A stretch of 64,000 nucleotides of DNA from Pseudomonas putida. GTDB taxonomy: Bacteria > Pseudomonadota > Gammaproteobacteria > Pseudomonadales > Pseudomonadaceae. This document shows, piece by piece, positions 31,717 to 38,788 of the stretch (the stretch's first letter is position 1; each line of letters begins with the position of its first letter). The stretch lies in NCBI RefSeq assembly GCF_002906855.1, contig NZ_MINI01000038.1:930001-994000 (forward strand). Reading direction: 5' to 3'. A program made the translations under genes and the position numbers. A model generated the notes under the pieces. It made no database searches, was not told the DNA's origin, and saw only the letters and a program-made list of their open reading frames with translations.

Positions 31717-32427
31717 GTGTTTTTTCCTCCATTAGAGCAAGGGCGCCTGCTGCGCCGCTACAAGCGCTTCCTGGCCGACATCGAACTGGCCAATGGCGAG
31801 CAACTGACCATCCACTGCCCGAATACCGGCTCCATGCTCAATTGCATGCGCGAGGGTGAGCAGGTGTGGTTCAGCCGCTCCAACGACCCCAAGCGCAAGC
31901 TGCCAGGTACCTGGGAAATCAGCGAAACGCCCCAGGGCCGCCTGGCCTGCATCAATACCGGGCGCGCCAATGCACTGGTTGAAGAGGCGCTTCACGCCGG
32001 GGTGATCCACGAACTGGCCGGTTTTACCGCACTGAAGCGTGAAGTGGCTTACGGCGAAGAGCGCAGCCGGGTGGATTTTCGCCTGGAGTACGCTGACGGG
32101 CCGGCTTATGTCGAGGTCAAGAGCGTGACCCTGGGTTATCCGGAGACTGCCGTGGCGGCGTTCCCGGACGCAGTGACCCAGCGTGGCGCCAAGCACCTGC
32201 GCGAGCTGGCGGCCTTGGCCCGCCAAGGCATCCGTGCGGTGCAGCTGTACTGCGTGAACCTTACCGGCATCGAGGCGGTACGCCCTGCCGACGAGATCGA
32301 CCTCGCCTATGCCAACGCCCTGCGCGCGGCGGTGGCGGACGGGGTCGAGGTGCTGGCCTACGGCGTGCGCCTGGATGACCAGCAAATCGTCATCGATCGC
32401 CCGCTGCCGGTATTGCTCACTCCTTGA
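31717..32427 (+). CDS. sfsA: DNA/RNA nuclease-like SfsA
   Basis: A 236-residue SfsA family protein. In E. coli it is linked to sugar fermentation stimulation and described as a DNA-binding protein; homologues have a nuclease-like fold. Conserved blocks are [70 protein letters not shown] (PD-ExK-like core) and [16 protein letters not shown]. It starts with GTG. Its 3' end overlaps the convergent Rieske gene by 11 nt. The dksA-sfsA pairing is conserved across gamma-proteobacteria. Confidence 0.93.
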   Translation: MFFPPLEQGRLLRRYKRFLADIELANGEQLTIHCPNTGSMLNCMREGEQVWFSRSNDPKRKLPGTWEISETPQGRLACINTGRANALVEEALHAGVIHELAGFTALKREVAYGEERSRVDFRLEYADGPAYVEVKSVTLGYPETAVAAFPDAVTQRGAKHLRELAALARQGIRAVQLYCVNLTGIEAVRPADEIDLAYANALRAAVADGVEVLAYGVRLDDQQIVIDRPLPVLLTP

Positions 32428-32734
32428 TCCAGATGCCCTGGCTGTCCTCATGGCAGTCCAGGGCCTGCAGCATTTCGCCTTCGCAGGGGCCGGCCACGCA
32501 TTCACCACTGTCTATGAGAAACAGCGCTCCATGATGGGCGCAGTGGATCAGGCTGGCGCTGTCGTCGAGAAAGGCGTCCTGCGCCCAGTTCAGCGGGATG
32601 CCGCGGTGAGGGCAGCGGTTACGGTACAGGTACACCCGGCCCTGTCGGCGCACACCGAACAGATCGATGCCGTCTACGCTGAAGGCGCGGCTATGGCCCT
32701 CGTCCAGGGCCGCGGAAGGACAGAGAAAATGCAT
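32417..32734 (-). CDS. Small Rieske [2Fe-2S] protein
   Basis: A 105-residue single-domain Rieske ferredoxin-like protein. The cluster ligands are in [10 protein letters not shown] (Cys, His) and CAHHGALF (Cys, His), spaced as in Rieske ferredoxins. It probably passes electrons to an oxygenase not seen here. The start at 32734 ([10 protein letters not shown]) is a best guess, since no Shine-Dalgarno is evident and the frame continues 20 codons upstream. It is divergent from the heme-uptake operon across a gap with a Fur-box-like sequence. Confidence 0.82.
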   Translation of the reverse strand: MHFLCPSAALDEGHSRAFSVDGIDLFGVRRQGRVYLYRNRCPHRGIPLNWAQDAFLDDSASLIHCAHHGALFLIDSGECVAGPCEGEMLQALDCHEDSQGIWIKE

Positions 32735-32776
32735 TGCAGGGAAGGCTCGTGAAACAAAGTGATGGCTTGACGCGTC

Positions 32777-32797
32777 AATGCGAATAATTATCAAATT
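32777..32797. promoter_or_regulatory. Fur-box-like sequence upstream of heme uptake genes
   Basis: Read on the minus strand, GATAATTATTC matches the first nine bases of the 6-1-6 Fur motif GATAAT-n-ATTATC. It lies about 90 nt before the heme-binding protein gene and about 50 nt from the divergent Rieske gene. Iron regulation of this operon is expected from family knowledge, which supports the call. Confidence 0.5.
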
Positions 32798-32882
32798 GTC
32801 CGCATTTGCCGCGCCGGCCGCCTATGGTGCGCAGTTCCGCCGCTCGCCACAAGGCGTGCGGCCCGCCTTCAGAAGGAATCCG

Positions 32883-33758
32883 ATGATGCGCCGTCCCGCT
32901 GCCTTGCTCGCCCTGTGCGCAGCTTTCGTTGCTTCCACCCAGGCCCTGGCCGCCGAATTGCCGCAGCGCTGGGTCAGCGCTGGCGGGGCGTTGAGCGAGT
33001 GGATCACTGAGCTGGGCGGCGAGCCACGCCTGGTGGGCGTCGATACCACCAGCCAGCACCCTGACTCGCTGAAGGCCTTGCCGAGTATCGGTTACCAGCG
33101 GCAGTTGTCGGCCGAAGGCATTCTCAGCCTGCGCCCGGATGTGCTGGTGGGCACCGAAGAGATGGGGCCGCCGCCCGTATTGGCGCAGGTGCGCAAGGCG
33201 GGTGTGCGGGTGGAATTGTTCTCCAGCCAGGCCGAGCTGGCTGCCGTGGACCAGAACCTCAAGCACTTGGGTACCTTGCTGGGGGCTGAGGAAAAAGCCG
33301 CACAGTTGGCGGCGGGCTATCGCCAGCAACTCGAAGCGCTGCAGTTGAAGGTCAAGCAGGCTCAGCAAAACCATAAGGCCCCGGGTGTGTTGCTGCTGGT
33401 CGGGCATGCCGGCGCCAAGCCGCTGATTGCCGGGCAGGGCACCGCCGGTGACTGGGTGCTGCGCCAGGCGGGGGCTCGCAACCTGGCCGAGCACCAAGGC
33501 TACAAGAACTTCTCCAACGAGGCGCTGGCGGCGCTCGACCCGGATGTTGTGGTGTTCTCTGATCGTGCGCTGAGCGGCGAGCAGGCCTTGCAGGCGTTGC
33601 TCAAGGAAAACCCGGCGCTGGCTGCTTCCCGTGCCGTGCGCGACAAGCGCCTGGTGCCGCTCGACCCGACATTGTTGGTGGGTGGCCTTGGCCCGCGCCT
33701 GCCCAGCGCCTTGCAGGCACTGGCGACTGCGTTCTACCCGGCAAGCACTGCCAAATGA
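32883..33758 (+). CDS. phuT: Heme ABC transporter periplasmic binding protein
   Basis: A 291-residue PhuT/HmuT/HutB-type substrate-binding protein that would hand heme to the permease. It has a Sec signal peptide (PAALLALCAAFVASTQALAA) and the paired class III binding-protein lobes (GGALSEWITELGGEPRLVGVDTTSQHP, RPDVLVGTEEMGPPPVLAQV). The ATG at 32883 follows AAGGA; a second ATG is adjacent. Its stop overlaps the permease start by 4 nt. The gene name follows the P. aeruginosa phu locus, which also sits beside prrF. Confidence 0.88.
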   Translation: MMRRPAALLALCAAFVASTQALAAELPQRWVSAGGALSEWITELGGEPRLVGVDTTSQHPDSLKALPSIGYQRQLSAEGILSLRPDVLVGTEEMGPPPVLAQVRKAGVRVELFSSQAELAAVDQNLKHLGTLLGAEEKAAQLAAGYRQQLEALQLKVKQAQQNHKAPGVLLLVGHAGAKPLIAGQGTAGDWVLRQAGARNLAEHQGYKNFSNEALAALDPDVVVFSDRALSGEQALQALLKENPALAASRAVRDKRLVPLDPTLLVGGLGPRLPSALQALATAFYPASTAK

Positions 33759-34792
33759 AGCAACGAATCGAGCCGCGAACGCTTTTTGTTTGCCTGACAT
33801 TGCTGTGCCTGCTGGCGGTGTGGCTGTCGCTGGCGTTGGGGCCGGTCAGCCTGCCGCTGATCGATACCCTGCGCGCAGGCCTGCGTCTGTTGGGCCTGCC
33901 GATTGCTGCAGACGGTCTGCAGCAGGCCGAGATGATCCTGGGGCAGATCCGCCTGCCGCGTACCCTGCTGGGGTTGGCCGTGGGCGCGGTACTGGCATTG
34001 TCGGGAGTGGCCATGCAGGGGTTGTTCCGCAACCCGTTGGCCGACCCTGGTCTGGTGGGCGTTGCCGCAGGAGCAGCGATGGGCGCGGCGGTGGCCATCG
34101 TTGGCGGTAGCTGGCTGGGTGGCATGCCGGATGCGCTTGCCCCCTATCTCTTGTCGCTGTGTGCCTTCATCGGCGGGCTGGGCGTGACAGCCCTGGTGTA
34201 TCGCCTGGGGCGTCGCGACGGTCAGACCAACGTCGCCACGATGTTGTTGGCCGGTGTGGCCATGACGGCGCTGGGCGGTGCTGCCGTAGGCTTGTTCTCC
34301 TACCTGGCCGATGATGCCACCCTGCGTACGCTGACCTTCTGGAACCTGGGGAGCCTCAATGGAGCCAGTTACGAGCGCCTTTGGCCTTTGCTGCTGATCG
34401 CGGGCGGTGTGGCGATGTGGTTGCCACGCCGGGCAAAGGCGTTGAACGCCTTGTTGCTGGGGGAGTCGGAAGCACGGCACCTGGGTGTCGACGTGGAGCG
34501 GCTCAAGCGCGAACTGGTGTTCTGCACGGCACTGGGCGTAGGCGCAGCGGTGGCGGCTGCCGGGCTGATCGGCTTCATTGGCCTGGTGGTACCCCATCTG
34601 GTGCGTCTGCTGGCAGGGCCAGATCACCGCGTGGTACTGCCCGCCTCGCTGCTGGCCGGGGGCGTGCTGATGCTGTTTGCCGATCTTGCGGCACGGCTGC
34701 TGCTGGCGCCTGCCGAGTTGCCGATCGGTATCGTCACAGCCTTTATAGGCGCTCCGTTCTTTCTGGTGCTGTTAATACGAGGGCGCAGTTGA
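33755..34792 (+). CDS. phuU: Heme ABC transporter permease
   Basis: A 345-residue FecCD-type permease with about ten membrane helices. Motifs include [43 protein letters not shown] near the N-terminus and the coupling loop region [27 protein letters not shown]. It overlaps the binding protein by 4 nt and the ATPase start by 1 nt (TGATG), so the three are co-translated. Confidence 0.92.
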   Translation: MKQRIEPRTLFVCLTLLCLLAVWLSLALGPVSLPLIDTLRAGLRLLGLPIAADGLQQAEMILGQIRLPRTLLGLAVGAVLALSGVAMQGLFRNPLADPGLVGVAAGAAMGAAVAIVGGSWLGGMPDALAPYLLSLCAFIGGLGVTALVYRLGRRDGQTNVATMLLAGVAMTALGGAAVGLFSYLADDATLRTLTFWNLGSLNGASYERLWPLLLIAGGVAMWLPRRAKALNALLLGESEARHLGVDVERLKRELVFCTALGVGAAVAAAGLIGFIGLVVPHLVRLLAGPDHRVVLPASLLAGGVLMLFADLAARLLLAPAELPIGIVTAFIGAPFFLVLLIRGRS

Positions 34793-35559
34793 TGTTGCAA
34801 GTCGAGGGGCTGCACCTGAGGCGGGGCAGCAATGACGTATTGCACGGTATTGATCTTCATCTGAGCCCTGGTCAGGTCGTGGGGGTACTTGGCCCTAATG
34901 GCGCGGGCAAGAGCAGCCTGCTTGGAGTCTTGTGTGGCGAGTTGGCGCCGGATCGCGGGCAGGTAACGCTGCAAGGCCAGCCGCTGGCGGACTGGGCAGG
35001 GCAGGAGCGCGCCAGGCGCCTGGCGGTGCTGCCACAGGTGTCCAGCCTGGGGTTCTCGTTCAAGGTCGAGGAGGTGGTGGCCATGGGGCGTATGCCCCAC
35101 GACACCGGGCAACGGCGTGATGCCGAGATCGTCGAAGAGGCGCTGAAGGCGGCGGATGCGTCGCACCTGGTAGGGCGCAGTTACCTGGCCTTGTCGGGTG
35201 GCGAGCGGCAAAGGGTGCATCTGGCCCGCGTGCTGGCTCAGCTCTGGCCGGGAGAGAAGGGCACCACGCTGCTGCTCGATGAACCGACCTCGATGCTCGA
35301 CCCACTGCATCAGCATACGACCCTGGAAGCTGTGCGTCGTTTTGCCGACTGCGGTGCCGCTGTGCTGGTGATCCTGCATGACCTGAACCTGGCCGCGCGC
35401 TACTGTGATCGCATCCTGCTCCTCGAAAGCGGGCGCTGCCATGCCTTGGCCACGCCACCGGAGGTACTGACGCCTGCATCCCTGAAGGCCGTGTTCGGTA
35501 TCGACGTGCTGGTGCAGGCGCACCCGGAACGGGGGCACCCGCTGATCATTACCCGCTAG
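34792..35559 (+). CDS. phuV: Heme ABC transporter ATP-binding protein
   Basis: A 255-residue HmuV-type ATPase. It has Walker [14 protein letters not shown]-loop [24 protein letters not shown], signature [18 protein letters not shown], Walker [13 protein letters not shown] and the switch His in [16 protein letters not shown]. The true start is the ATG at 34792; the longer open frame to 34381 is an out-of-context extension inside the permease gene. The TGATG overlap shows coupling. Confidence 0.93.
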   Translation: MLQVEGLHLRRGSNDVLHGIDLHLSPGQVVGVLGPNGAGKSSLLGVLCGELAPDRGQVTLQGQPLADWAGQERARRLAVLPQVSSLGFSFKVEEVVAMGRMPHDTGQRRDAEIVEEALKAADASHLVGRSYLALSGGERQRVHLARVLAQLWPGEKGTTLLLDEPTSMLDPLHQHTTLEAVRRFADCGAAVLVILHDLNLAARYCDRILLLESGRCHALATPPEVLTPASLKAVFGIDVLVQAHPERGHPLIITR

Positions 35560-35571
35560 GAGGTACTGCCC

Positions 35572-36459
35572 ATGGGGCATCCTTTGCTGTGTGGTTCATT
35601 ACTCGGTCTGGCGCTGGCGTTGGGTGGCTGTCAGGCCAGCCTGCCGCCGTTGCCTGCCTGGCAGAGCAGCGAAGGGCGGGACAACGTCGAACTGGGACAG
35701 ATCCACGATCTGGCCAGCGGGCGGGTGATCAGCCCTGAACAGTTGATCGAGGGCCTGGCCGGTGCGCCGCGGGTGTTAGTCGGCGAGAAGCATGACAACC
35801 CGGATCATCACGCCTTGCAGCTGTGGTTGATGCGTGGGCTGCAGCAACGCCGGGCGCAGGGCAGCCTGCTGCTGGAAATGCTGCAACCCGAGCAGCAGGC
35901 CCGTGTCGATGCGCTCGCGGGGCAGGCGCAGTTGCCGCAGGACCTGCCCAAGGCCCTGGCCTGGGAAGACGGTTGGGACTGGCAGCTTTACGGCCCTATC
36001 GTACGTGAGGCTTTGCAACATCACGTGCCGCTACTGGCGGCCAACCTGTCACCCAGCGAAATGCGCCAGGCCTATCGGCACCCGGCGGCGCTGTCGGGAA
36101 CCCGGTCAAATGCGCCAGCGGTGAGGGCAGCACTGCTCGAACAGGTGAAGCAGGGGCATTGTGGCCTGCTGCCGGAAAACCAGCTGCCAGCGATGCTGGC
36201 CGTGCAACAGCAGCGGGATCGGCGTATTGCCGAGCGGCTGATGGCAGCGCCGCAGCCGGCATTGCTGTTGGCAGGTGCTTACCATGCGCGCAAGGACCTG
36301 GGGGTGCCTTTGCACCTCGCCGACCTGGGTGCGGCAGGCGAGAGCAAGGTTGTGCTGCTGGCCGAGGTGGGCGAACAGGTAGAGCCTGGGATGGCCGACT
36401 ATGTCTGGTATACGGCGGCGATGCCTGATCAGGACTACTGCGCCCAATTGCGCCAATAA
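35572..36459 (+). CDS. phuW: ChaN-like iron/heme-associated lipoprotein
   Basis: A 295-residue lipoprotein with lipobox LGGC. The domain is ChaN-like (PF04187): VLVGEKHDNPDHHALQLWLMRGL contains the EKHDNPDHH metal/heme-site motif, followed by SLLLEMLQPEQQARVDAL and LLLAGAYHARKDLGVPLHL near the end. ChaN proteins bind heme-like ligands at the outer membrane. It is last in the heme operon, 12 nt after the ATPase, as phuW is in P. aeruginosa. Confidence 0.85.
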   Translation: MGHPLLCGSLLGLALALGGCQASLPPLPAWQSSEGRDNVELGQIHDLASGRVISPEQLIEGLAGAPRVLVGEKHDNPDHHALQLWLMRGLQQRRAQGSLLLEMLQPEQQARVDALAGQAQLPQDLPKALAWEDGWDWQLYGPIVREALQHHVPLLAANLSPSEMRQAYRHPAALSGTRSNAPAVRAALLEQVKQGHCGLLPENQLPAMLAVQQQRDRRIAERLMAAPQPALLLAGAYHARKDLGVPLHLADLGAAGESKVVLLAEVGEQVEPGMADYVWYTAAMPDQDYCAQLRQ

Positions 36460-36487
36460 CGGTTACTCGCCTGGGCGGGGAAAAACT

Positions 36488-36607
36488 GCGGGTAAAAAAA
36501 GACCCGGCAAAATGCCGGGTCAATAACCGTGATTAGCCTGATGAGGAGATAATCTGAGAGTCCGAACCAGGGGCTCTTAGCTTATCCAACCAGTCTCGCG
36601 ACCAGTT
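36488..36607 (-). ncRNA. prrF: PrrF-type iron-responsive small RNA
   Basis: A 110-120 nt RNA read on the minus strand. It begins near AACTGGTCGCGAG, includes the PrrF core TCTCCTCATCAGGCTAATCA, and ends in the terminator GACCCGGCATTTTGCCGGGTC followed by seven T. A promoter TTGACG-16-TATGAT and a Fur box lie directly upstream. PrrF RNAs repress iron-rich proteins when iron is scarce, and in P. aeruginosa the locus also follows phuW. Only one copy is present here. Ends are estimated from promoter and terminator. Confidence 0.9.
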
Positions 36608-36611
36608 GTGG

Positions 36612-36641
36612 TAATCATAACGATTCTCATTTCAGCGTCAA
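36612..36641 (-). promoter_or_regulatory. prrF promoter with overlapping Fur box
   Basis: On the minus strand, -35 TTGACG (36641-36636), a 16-nt spacer and -10 TATGAT (36619-36614) precede the predicted start at 36607. The Fur box AATGAGAATCGTTATGATTA (36631-36612) covers the spacer and -10, so Fur with iron would block transcription. Confidence 0.85.
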
Positions 36642-36660
36642 TCCCCTTCGTGTGTTTATT

Positions 36661-36936
36661 TCAGATTTTTTTTGGGATTGGGCATTTCGCATCGAGTTGT
36701 TGGTTGAGCGCTTCCTTGCGTTCGGCTGGCAAATCGTTCCAGTGCATGTCCAGCAATGCACCTTCAATGGCGTACAACAGCACCTTCGACGCCCGGAAAC
36801 CTCGGGTTTTCACGGCCTGGTAGGCACCCACCGCGCCCAACCTGCGCAAGTCCGATGCACTGTGGATACCGGCTGCATGCAACCACTGCGCAGAGGTCTT
36901 GCCAAGATTCTTCAGGTGCTGCAATTCATCGTTCAT
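36661..36936 (-). CDS. TfoX C-terminal domain protein
   Basis: A 91-residue protein with the TfoX/Sxy C-terminal helix-hairpin-helix-like region (LKNLGKTSAQWLHAAGIHSASDLRRLGAVGAYQAVKTRG). It lacks the N-terminal TfoX domain, so a competence-regulator role should not be assumed; such short forms are common in pseudomonads. AAGGAGG precedes the ATG. The prrF promoter lies just past its stop on the same strand, so read-through into prrF is possible. Confidence 0.85.
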   Translation of the reverse strand: MNDELQHLKNLGKTSAQWLHAAGIHSASDLRRLGAVGAYQAVKTRGFRASKVLLYAIEGALLDMHWNDLPAERKEALNQQLDAKCPIPKKI

Positions 36937-37069
36937 CGAGCCTCCTTGCGATGGCTGAACGGGTCTAGGGGGATAAATCGCGAGCAGGTCTGAGAGGAGT
37001 GTAGCGGGGCTTGGGAAATGCGCGGCCTTTTGCCATCGGGTACGACGAGCTGTCCTGGCCGGGGCGGAA

Positions 37070-37096
37070 CCTGTTCCGGCAACAGGCCGGAACAGG
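37070..37096 (-). terminator. Hairpin after the phosphotransferase/kinase gene
   Basis: An 11-bp perfect stem, CCTGTTCCGGC with GCCGGAACAGG, has a 5-nt loop and lies 12 nt past the stop of the gene at 37109. It has no T-run, so it may only partly terminate or may stabilise the 3' end. Confidence 0.5.
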
Positions 37097-37108
37097 TGTA
37101 AAGCGAAC

Positions 37109-38671
37109 TTACAGGCCTGGCAGACGCTGGCGAATCTGGTCGATCACCTGGTCCATGCCGCTGGCTTCCTGGGTATCGATGCGGGTGCTGAGTGCCAGTT
37201 CCTGGGCATCCAGTGGCTCACGGCTGGCCTGCTGGGCCTTGACCACCTCCAGCGTGGCATCCGACGGGTCGCTGTTCTCGGCCTGGCGCTGCTCCAGCCA
37301 GCTGGCGATCACCGCTTCCGGGGCATGGCAGTCGAGGATCAGGAATGGCACGCCAGTGGCGTTGGCCACGGCTGCGGCGGCCTGGCGCTGTTCAGCCTTG
37401 AGGTAAGTGGCATCGAGCACCACCGGGAAACCGGCACGCAAGATCGTCGCCGCCAGCTCGTGCAGGCGCTCGTAGGTTGCCACGCTGGCGTCCTGGTCAT
37501 AGATGCCGGCCGCCAGTTGACCGGCGTTTGGTGCCTGCTGTTCACCGAACAGGCGCTTGCGTTCCACATCCGAACGCACGCGAACCGCGCCCAGCGCTTC
37601 GACCAGGCGCATGGCCACGTGGCTCTTGCCTACTGCCGATACGCCATGGGTGATTGCCAGCAGGCGGGAAGGGATGGCGCTGTAGCTTTCTGCCAGGTTG
37701 GCGTAGTTGCGGTAGGTGCGCAGGGTGGTGGCGCGCTGCACGGCGTCGGCATCGGCCGACAGGCTGAACAGGGCAACCTTGGCTCGCACCAGTGCACGGT
37801 AGGCCTTGTAGAAGTTCAGCAGCTCCAGGCCGGCGTAGTCGCCGGTCAGCTCCAGGTACTGGCTGATGAAGCGACGGGCCAGGCACTTGAGGCCACGGTC
37901 TTCCAGGTCCATGGCCAGGAAGCCGACGTCGGCATAGACGTCGGTCAGGCGGAACGGCTCGTTGAACTCGATGCAGTCGAAGATCACCACCTTGCCGTCG
38001 ATCAGGGTGGCGTTGCCCAGGTGAATGTCACCGTGGCATTCACGGATGAAGCCATTGGCCTTGCGCGCCTGCAGCAGGCCATGCAGGCGCTCGAAGCTGC
38101 TGCGTGACCAGGCCTGGAGGTTGTCCAGCTGCAGCAGGTCGGCTTTTTCGCTGAGGAACGGGCGGATCTGCTCGAAGTTCTGCTCGACCGGCGCCATCAC
38201 GCTTTCCGGGGTACCCAGCGGATGCTCCGGCGACACTTTCGGTGCCAGCAGGTGGAATTCGGCAATCTGTCGGGCCATCTGGTCGATGTGGCTAGTATTC
38301 AGTTCGCCGTTGGCCTGCAGGGTGCTGAGCATCTGGCCCTGGGGGAACTGGCACATCTTAAGTGCATATTCGATCGCTTCGCCTTCACCACCGATCTGTG
38401 GCGCTTCGGCACTGCCGGTGATCGGCAGGACTTCAAGGTACAGGCCCTTGGTCAGGCGCTGGTTCAGGCGCAACTCTTCGTTACAGAAATGCTGGCGCTG
38501 GTCCAGGCTGGTGAAGTCGAGGAAACCGAAGTTCATCGGTTTCTTGATCTTGTAGGCGTACACGCCGGTGAGCAGGACCCAGGAGATGTGCGTCTCGATG
38601 AGCTGGAACCCGTCCACGGGGTGAGAGTACAGGGCTGGGTTCTGCAACGCGTTGATCAAGGCTTGGCTCAC
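37109..38671 (-). CDS. Fused aminoglycoside-phosphotransferase-like and P-loop kinase protein
   Basis: A 520-residue two-domain protein. The N-terminal half is a phosphotransferase-like kinase domain with HGDIHLGNATLIDGKVVIFDCIEFNE (catalytic HGD and metal-binding D). The C-terminal part has Walker A GVSAVGKS and a zeta-toxin/gluconate-kinase-like fold (VVLDATYLKAEQRQAA). The GTG at 38671 is preceded by GGAAGGA at ideal distance; upstream codons do not match. The family is widespread in Proteobacteria, but its substrate is unknown. Confidence 0.85.
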   Translation of the reverse strand: MSQALINALQNPALYSHPVDGFQLIETHISWVLLTGVYAYKIKKPMNFGFLDFTSLDQRQHFCNEELRLNQRLTKGLYLEVLPITGSAEAPQIGGEGEAIEYALKMCQFPQGQMLSTLQANGELNTSHIDQMARQIAEFHLLAPKVSPEHPLGTPESVMAPVEQNFEQIRPFLSEKADLLQLDNLQAWSRSSFERLHGLLQARKANGFIRECHGDIHLGNATLIDGKVVIFDCIEFNEPFRLTDVYADVGFLAMDLEDRGLKCLARRFISQYLELTGDYAGLELLNFYKAYRALVRAKVALFSLSADADAVQRATTLRTYRNYANLAESYSAIPSRLLAITHGVSAVGKSHVAMRLVEALGAVRVRSDVERKRLFGEQQAPNAGQLAAGIYDQDASVATYERLHELAATILRAGFPVVLDATYLKAEQRQAAAAVANATGVPFLILDCHAPEAVIASWLEQRQAENSDPSDATLEVVKAQQASREPLDAQELALSTRIDTQEASGMDQVIDQIRQRLPGL

Positions 38672-38774
38672 TAGAAATCCTTCCGGGGGCAGGGAATTCG
38701 AAAGCGCCATTATGGTCAATGGTGCCGTCCCTGCCTACCGCCAGAGGGCGCCTGCCTCCCCTTTGTAAAGTGCG

Positions 38775-38780
38775 TATAAT
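38775..38780 (+). promoter_or_regulatory. -10 box immediately before mrcB
   Basis: A perfect TATAAT is centred 11 nt before the mrcB ATG at 38789. No good -35 is seen at the usual distance. A stop codon at 38777-38779 in the mrcB frame rules out an upstream start, and no Shine-Dalgarno lies between. A start of transcription about 7 nt downstream would give a leaderless or nearly leaderless mRNA. Confidence 0.45.
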
Positions 38781-38788
38781 CCGCCGCC

